From positions 1 through 44,342 of the forward strand of contig NZ_JAEPBH010000029.1 of assembly GCF_016632365.1 (NCBI RefSeq): DNA of 44,342 bases, read 5' to 3'. The notes under the pieces were generated by a model that was not told the origin of the DNA, did not search any database, and saw nothing but the letters and a program-made list of their open reading frames with translations. Position 1 is the first letter of the stretch; each line of letters opens with the position of its first letter. The translations under genes were made by a program, and so were the position numbers. Positions 39,474-44,342 of this stretch are shown piece by piece. This stretch comes from Tenebrionibacter intestinalis (lineage in GTDB: Bacteria; Pseudomonadota; Gammaproteobacteria; Enterobacterales; Enterobacteriaceae).

Positions 39474-40793
39474 ATGTCGTCACTTCAGGAAAACATACCG
39501 TCAGGGCGCACGGCCAACGAGAAGCATTATTTACGCCTCGGCTGGATAGTTGCCGGTATCGGTTTTTTTGGGCTGCTGGTTTGGGCTGCGCTGGCGCCGC
39601 TTGATAAAGGCGTACCGGCAACCGGCACCGTTATCGTCACCGGAAACAGAAAAGTCGTGCAGGCGCCCGTCAGCGGCATGGTTGCCAGTATCCGCGTGAA
39701 AGAAGGCGACCTGGTTGAGGCAGGCGATACGCTGATAGAGCTTGATCGCGTTCTCGCACAGGCAAAATATAACCGGTTGCGCACCAGCTATATCTCCGCC
39801 CTGGCCACCGAAGCCCGGCTACTTGCCGAACGTGACGGCCTGGTCGGGCCCGTGTTTCCACCGACGCTCTCGGAGCCGGAGTTTGCCGCCGAAGCGGAGC
39901 CGCTAATGGCCCTGCAGCGTTCACTGTTTATCGCCAGAACCCAGACGCTAAAAAACGAAATTGCCGCCAACGAGCAAACCCTTGCCGGCATTGATGCCCA
40001 ACTCAGGGGGCTATCGGGCGCCCTGGCGCAAAAGCGCCAAAGCAGCGCCAGTCTTGCGCGTCAGCTCAGCGGCATGCGGGAACTGATGGAAGAAGGTTTT
40101 TTACCACGCAACCGCTGGCTGGAGCTTGAGCGCCAGCAGTCAGACATATTAAGCCAAATCGAACAAATGAGCGGCGAAGCAGGCCAGGCCAGAAAGCATA
40201 AGGCGGAGCTGCAAAAGCGCATTCAGCATTTAGTTACCAGCAATCAGCAGGAAATACAAAGCCAACTGGCCGAAACGCAGACGACATTAAGCAATTACCG
40301 TAGCGAACTGCACACGGCGCAGTTTGAATTACAGCATACCGCCATCACAGCGCCCACGGCAGGGCGCGTTATCGGCATTACTGTGTTTAACGCAGGCAAT
40401 ACGGTTACCCCCAGCGACAGGCTAATGGAAATCGTCCCCGTCAATGCCCCGCTGATAGTGGATGCCAAACTTCCTGCTCACCTTATTGATAAAGTGCACC
40501 CGGGGCTTGAGGTCAACATGATCTTCAGCGCTTTCAACCAAAACGATACGCCGGTTATTCCTGGACGGGTGTCGCTCGTTTCAGCAGACCGCCTGGAGGA
40601 CAGGGCAAGCGGCGAAGTCTGGTATCAGATCCAGGTAGAGGCGACCGGGAAAGGTAAAGCGCTGCTGTCACATCACACGATCCGCCCCGGCATGCCGGTA
40701 GAAATTTTGATCCGTACCGGTACACGTTCGCTACTGAACTACCTGTTTAAACCCGTTATCGACCGGGCCAGTACGGCGCTCACGGAGGAGTAA
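39474..40793 (+). CDS. HlyD-family type I secretion periplasmic adaptor (PrtE/LipC type)
   Basis: This membrane-fusion protein bridges the ABC exporter and the outer-membrane channel. The 439 aa have a short cytoplasmic tail, one transmembrane helix (about 22-42, GWIVAGIGFFGLLVWAALA) and split biotinyl-lipoyl-like halves (VVQAPVSGMVASIRVKEGD and ITAPTAGRVIGITVF). A long coiled-coil hairpin (about 100-290) and a beta-barrel to the C-terminus complete it. It is 27 bp after the transporter, and the next gene follows its stop by 1 bp. Confidence 0.92.
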   Translation: MSSLQENIPSGRTANEKHYLRLGWIVAGIGFFGLLVWAALAPLDKGVPATGTVIVTGNRKVVQAPVSGMVASIRVKEGDLVEAGDTLIELDRVLAQAKYNRLRTSYISALATEARLLAERDGLVGPVFPPTLSEPEFAAEAEPLMALQRSLFIARTQTLKNEIAANEQTLAGIDAQLRGLSGALAQKRQSSASLARQLSGMRELMEEGFLPRNRWLELERQQSDILSQIEQMSGEAGQARKHKAELQKRIQHLVTSNQQEIQSQLAETQTTLSNYRSELHTAQFELQHTAITAPTAGRVIGITVFNAGNTVTPSDRLMEIVPVNAPLIVDAKLPAHLIDKVHPGLEVNMIFSAFNQNDTPVIPGRVSLVSADRLEDRASGEVWYQIQVEATGKGKALLSHHTIRPGMPVEILIRTGTRSLLNYLFKPVIDRASTALTEE

Positions 40794-40794
40794 A

Positions 40795-42165
40795 ATGTCA
40801 CACAGGATGCGCGGATGGCTGCTTTTTCTGGCAGCCGTTGCAGCCGCCCCTGCGCCTGCCGTCGCGCAGCCCAGGGTCGGCGTAAAAGAGCTTTACGCTA
40901 TGGCGCTGGAGCAGGATCCCGCCTGGCTTGCAGCGCAAAAAGCGTGGCAGGCTGATAGCCAGAGTAAAAATATCGCCCGTTCGGAAATGCTGCCGCAGGT
41001 GCGCCTGAATTATCAGAATGCGCCATACAACAAGCAAATCAGGGAAGAACCGCAGACAACGGCAAGCGGGCGCGCCCGTACAACGACTGGCGTTCGTCAT
41101 TACGACAGCTATAACGGCTCCATCGGCGTTACGCAGCCTGTTTTTGACTACGGCGCATGGTCACGCTACCGTGCCGCCGTTGAGCAGGGCTATATGGCCG
41201 ACGCGCGCCTGCGTGATAAAGAGATGGAGCTTGCCGTGCGCACGGTTAATCTCTATCTCGATTTGAGTCTGGCCATACAAAAACGGGAACTTGCCAGTCA
41301 CAGCGAGGCGGCGTTACGCGAGCAGCTTAAAGTGAATACACGCCTGCTCGCAACCGGCGAAGGCACGCGCACAGAAGTGCTGGAAACCGAAACGCGCCTG
41401 AGAATAGCTGAAACGGAAACGCTCGCCTGCCAGGACGAACTGGACGTTGCCCGCCGGGCGCTGGCCGCTGTTGTAGGTCACCCGCTGACGCGTCTGTCTC
41501 AGTTAAAAACAGAAGTGACAGACCGCTTCACGCCACTCCCATTACTGCCGACAAGTTATGAAGACTGGCAAAAGCTAGCGCTGACAAACAATGCTTCCGT
41601 TTCCAACGCCAGACATCAGGTTGAACAATCACGTTATAACCTGTCAGCGCAAAAGGCAGAGTATTTACCCCAGGTTAGCGTTTATGCCTCACGCGCGTTA
41701 AGTCATTCGGCAACGGATACCAGTATCGACCGGCATTACGACACGACCAGCGTCGGCATACAGGTCAGCATGTCGCTGTATGCCGGCGGGCGCACCAACG
41801 CAGCCCGCCGACAGGCAGGGGCTGAACTTGGCCGCAGTCAGTATGAACTGGAAAACACCCTACGCAGCACCAGCAACGAGCTGTATAAAGCCTGGAAACA
41901 GAGCGCAGGCGCAGCCGCCAGGCTACGGGCTTATAGCCTGGCCGTTGAAGCCGCTCAACTCCAGCTCAATGCCACGCAAAAAGGCGTCGTCGCAGGTCAG
42001 CGAGTCAATCTGGACATACTTAATGCCCGGCAACAGCTTTTCAGCGCGCGTAAGGACTTAATTACCGAAAAATATAACTACATCCGCTCATGGCTGATGC
42101 TCCATTATCACGCCGGGCGCTTAACCCAGGAGGAACTCAAAAAGATAGACCGCTACTTTAGTTAA
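40795..42165 (+). CDS. TolC-family outer-membrane channel (PrtF/LipD type)
   Basis: This is the outer-membrane exit duct of the type I system. The 456 aa start with a signal peptide (about 1-24, cleaved after AVAQ or nearby). The two tandem TolC repeats follow, with the paired landmarks ITQPVFDYGAWSRYRAA-like and VSMSLYAGGRTNAARRQAGAEL. GGAGGAG, ending in the adaptor stop region, is the ribosome binding site; the gene starts 1 bp after that stop. Having its own TolC-like protein marks the operon as the complete three-part Prt/Lip type. Confidence 0.92.
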   Translation: MSHRMRGWLLFLAAVAAAPAPAVAQPRVGVKELYAMALEQDPAWLAAQKAWQADSQSKNIARSEMLPQVRLNYQNAPYNKQIREEPQTTASGRARTTTGVRHYDSYNGSIGVTQPVFDYGAWSRYRAAVEQGYMADARLRDKEMELAVRTVNLYLDLSLAIQKRELASHSEAALREQLKVNTRLLATGEGTRTEVLETETRLRIAETETLACQDELDVARRALAAVVGHPLTRLSQLKTEVTDRFTPLPLLPTSYEDWQKLALTNNASVSNARHQVEQSRYNLSAQKAEYLPQVSVYASRALSHSATDTSIDRHYDTTSVGIQVSMSLYAGGRTNAARRQAGAELGRSQYELENTLRSTSNELYKAWKQSAGAAARLRAYSLAVEAAQLQLNATQKGVVAGQRVNLDILNARQQLFSARKDLITEKYNYIRSWLMLHYHAGRLTQEELKKIDRYFS

Positions 42166-42239
42166 TAAAATCGCTTTCACCACCAAAAAAACAATAAGTA
42201 CAAACTTTATATTTATTTAATTCCAAAAGGAAAAGGACC

Positions 42240-44009
42240 ATGGGAATACTCACCTATCGCGATTTTGACACTAAGTCGCTAATGACGGACGTTATGGCGA
42301 TTAATCACTTTATGTACGACGGGCTGGGCCTGTCGGAGGAAATGGACAGCACGCCTGAAACCTATAATCCGGACGGCGCCTGGCGCATGCTTAAACCGGA
42401 AGAGATCAGCTATAGCGGCACTAATTATACCGATTTTGACCATACCTATCACGGCGAGTTATTCGTAAACTGGGGCGTACAGGTTAGCGTACTGGGCAAA
42501 TATGATGAGCAGGGCAAGCTGACGAATATTGGGCTGAGCTTCTGGGGCACCAGTGGTTCGCCAGACGATCCTAATCTTTTTCTGAATACACTCAGCGACA
42601 TGCTTACTTATGGCCTTGATATTCTGGGGCCAGAAAATGCCATTCACAGCTATATCTATCACGCATTTAATGGATTGCTGAATGATATTGTCAACTTTGC
42701 CACTGAAAACGGCCTTACCGGTAAAGATATGATTATCTCTGGCCACAGCCAGGGCGGCCTTTGCGTAAACTCAATGGCGTCTGGCTCTGCGCTGGGTAAA
42801 TGGGGCGGTTTCTTTGAAGATTCGGCCTATATCGCGCTCGCCTCGCCAACGCAGAACAATCTGGACGATAAGGTGCTGAACTTCGGCCTTGAGAACGATC
42901 CGGTTTATCGCCTCGCGGAAAATGACAGCCTGACGTCGGAATCCCTGTTCATTCATGATAAGCCCCTGGAAACCTGCACGAATAATCTGGTTTCATTTAA
43001 TGATTTTTACGCGCACTACAATATATATAGCATTTTAAACTTTGGGTTCTGGGAAAATGGCCATGCTCCGTTATGGTATGAAAAAACCATGAATGCTATC
43101 CTGGATTCAGAATATTATGGTTACACCAATCTGAACTCAACGATCATTGTGGCCAGCCTCTCTGATGAAATGCGCGCCAGTACCTGGGTGCAGGATCTTA
43201 ATTATTTTGCTCGCCCGCACGAAGGGCCGACATTTATAGTAGGAACCGATAAGGACGATCTTATCAAAGGCGGCAGAGGAATCGATTATCTGGAAGGCAA
43301 CGCCGGCGACGACACCTTCCGCGATACTGGCGGCTATAATTTTATCTCAGGCGGCGAAGGCAACGATACCTTTGATACTCAGACACAGTTCGATTTCTGG
43401 TCCTGGACACAGGACAGTAACGGCAACCTTTGGGCGCGCGACAGGGATGGCAACGTATCTATACTTAACAGCGTTGAGCAAATTGTAGGCGGTTATCACG
43501 GTTGGTTCGGTATCGGCTGGAATGAAATTAACGGTACGGTCACCCGGGACGGTATTGCTTTTACTTATGAAGGCAAATCCGGTTTTAAAGCCTGGGATAA
43601 CACCGCACAGGCAAGCCTGGATAGTGATTCATACGTCGCCGGCACCTTAACACAGGGCAATCAAAGCGGCTTCCTTTTTGGCTATGAAGGGAATGATACA
43701 CTGGTTGGCACCCTCAGCAATGAGGTATTTGCCGCCGGCCAGGGCGACGACATTATCTATACCAACGGCGGCAAGGATATCGTGATGGTTTTTGGTGAAG
43801 ATTTCGGCCACGACACCATCTATAACTTCAGCACCGACGATAAACTGGTTTTTATGGGCAATTCGCTCATTGAGGATCAAAATAGCCTGTGGCAATACGT
43901 CACCGCAAAGGACAACGATTTGTACATCTCTTTTAATGACGAATGCTCCATCACGCTGGTAGGTTGCGCCAATACCGGCCTGGATGATAATCAACTTATC
44001 GCCGCCTGA
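42240..44009 (+). CDS. Extracellular RTX lipase, family I.3 (LipA/polyurethanase type)
   Basis: This is the presumed substrate of the upstream exporter. The 589 aa have no signal peptide. An N-terminal alpha/beta-hydrolase domain has nucleophile Ser170 in GHSQGG. By alignment with Serratia LipA, the other triad members are Asp220 (ENDPVYR) and His275 (GHAPLWY). From about 335 are degenerate calcium-binding RTX repeats (GGRGIDYLEGNAGDDTF, GGEGNDTFDT, GYEGNDTLVG, AGQGDDIIYTNGGKD). The end NQLIAA is the hydrophobic C-terminal secretion signal of this class. Relative to Serratia LipA the stretch at about 27-65 is some 35 residues shorter, where lid 1 lies. It is 74 bp after the channel gene, with AAGGAAAAGGA upstream. 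Confidence 0.92.
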   Translation: MGILTYRDFDTKSLMTDVMAINHFMYDGLGLSEEMDSTPETYNPDGAWRMLKPEEISYSGTNYTDFDHTYHGELFVNWGVQVSVLGKYDEQGKLTNIGLSFWGTSGSPDDPNLFLNTLSDMLTYGLDILGPENAIHSYIYHAFNGLLNDIVNFATENGLTGKDMIISGHSQGGLCVNSMASGSALGKWGGFFEDSAYIALASPTQNNLDDKVLNFGLENDPVYRLAENDSLTSESLFIHDKPLETCTNNLVSFNDFYAHYNIYSILNFGFWENGHAPLWYEKTMNAILDSEYYGYTNLNSTIIVASLSDEMRASTWVQDLNYFARPHEGPTFIVGTDKDDLIKGGRGIDYLEGNAGDDTFRDTGGYNFISGGEGNDTFDTQTQFDFWSWTQDSNGNLWARDRDGNVSILNSVEQIVGGYHGWFGIGWNEINGTVTRDGIAFTYEGKSGFKAWDNTAQASLDSDSYVAGTLTQGNQSGFLFGYEGNDTLVGTLSNEVFAAGQGDDIIYTNGGKDIVMVFGEDFGHDTIYNFSTDDKLVFMGNSLIEDQNSLWQYVTAKDNDLYISFNDECSITLVGCANTGLDDNQLIAA

Positions 44010-44129
44010 CGAAAAATCCGCCCGGCAGCGCCGCGGCCCAGAATGATGTTAATCAGCGAAAATCAACCGCTTAATTTTCCTGATATAGCTGACAGGCTTT
44101 TCAGGCCGTATTCGTCCGACACGTAGTTC

Positions 44130-44191
44130 AGCCGCGCAGCAGTGCGCGGCTGAGACTGCTGACAAACCCCATCCTGTCGCAGACAGGATGG
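44130..44191 (-). repeat. Intergenic palindromic repeat, copy C (inverted)
   Basis: Read on the minus strand, a 10-bp hairpin (44169-44178 with 44182-44191) is followed by TTTGTCAGCAGTCTC. A second palindrome, AGCCGCGCACTGCTGCGCGGCT (44130-44151), comes next. The same second half is found on the plus strand at 44276-44314. Confidence 0.55.
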
Positions 44192-44213
44192 ATGAAACAC
44201 AAGAAAAAATACG

Positions 44214-44235
44214 GAAAATCAATACATTGATTTTC
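44214..44235. repeat. AT-rich palindrome between repeat copies
   Basis: GAAAATCAAT (44214-44223) and ATTGATTTTC (44226-44235) form a near-perfect palindrome. It sits between repeat copies C and B and overlaps the start of B. Confidence 0.5.
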
Positions 44236-44318
44236 GCCTGCTTACCACAAAGAAGGAAAAACCCCGTTTTTTCCTTCTTTGTCAACAATCTGAGCCGCGC
44301 AGCAGTGCGCGGCTTTTC
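44231..44318 (+). repeat. Intergenic palindromic repeat, copy B, ending as a terminator
   Basis: A 15-bp stem ACAAAGAAGGAAAAA with its complement (44247-44261 with 44268-44282) is followed by CAACAATCTG. A second hairpin AGCCGCGC/GCGCGGCT (44294-44313) precedes TTTTCC. The last hairpin with T-run could terminate the secretion-lipase transcript. The remaining bases of the 44010-44342 gap show no gene I can support. Confidence 0.6.
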
Positions 44319-44342
44319 CTGGCGGCAGGTAGCGCACCCCAC

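Noticed and set aside
44049-44342. 97-codon minus-strand frame at the right edge
   Set aside because: It runs through several perfect palindromes of the repeat cluster, has odd composition, and has no visible start in the window.

Overview
This window is a stretch of core chromosome from a gamma-proteobacterium of the Enterobacteriaceae. Nearly every protein in the first 37 kb has the length and residue pattern of its Escherichia coli orthologue. The gene order follows the E. coli 94-95 min region, but it is inverted and has several local deletions. Carriage of an RTX lipase with its own type I secretion system is uncommon in the family. It is reminiscent of lipase-positive genera such as Cedecea or Serratia, with the backbone closer to Enterobacteriaceae than to Serratia. 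The genus cannot be settled from the sequence alone.

Layout. Positions 1-1512 hold the rpsF-priB-rpsR-rplI ribosomal operon (minus strand), with its promoter and an S6:S18-type leader hairpin. Positions 2045-4396 hold bsmA and yjfN (plus) convergent with aidB (minus). The ula and yjf genes that flank these in E. coli are missing. Positions 4526-8229 are nsrR-rnr-rlmB, and 8396-9694 is purA. Positions 9798-20542 are one long minus-strand block read nnr-tsaE-amiB-mutL-miaA-hfq-hflX-hflK-hflC-yjeT. queG diverges from nnr with overlapping start codons. The AT-rich 21681-22103 gap carries a cluster of DnaA-box sequences and an IHF-like site where E. coli has datA. Three identical tRNA-Gly(GCC) genes follow, then orn (minus) and rsgA-psd-mscM (plus), then epmA (minus) divergent from frdABCD (plus). 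blc follows frdD directly with no ampC. gdx (minus) is behind a guanidine-II riboswitch, followed by ecnB and efp (minus) and epmB (plus).

From 37707 to 44009 is an accessory operon: a PrtD/LipB-type ABC exporter, an HlyD-family adaptor, a TolC-family outer-membrane channel, and a family I.3 RTX lipase that is presumably their substrate. The lipase lacks the N-terminal lid insertion of its Serratia relatives. The last 330 bp are a cluster of palindromes, including two copies of an intergenic repeat that also occurs between frdD and blc.

Themes. The window groups translation and RNA quality factors (L9, S6, S18, RlmB, RNase R, Hfq, HflX, MiaA, TsaE, QueG, RsgA, Orn, EF-P with EpmA and EpmB), envelope maintenance (AmiB, HflKC, Psd, MscM, Blc, EcnB) and anaerobic respiration (Frd). 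No prophage, transposase, CRISPR array or integrase was seen.
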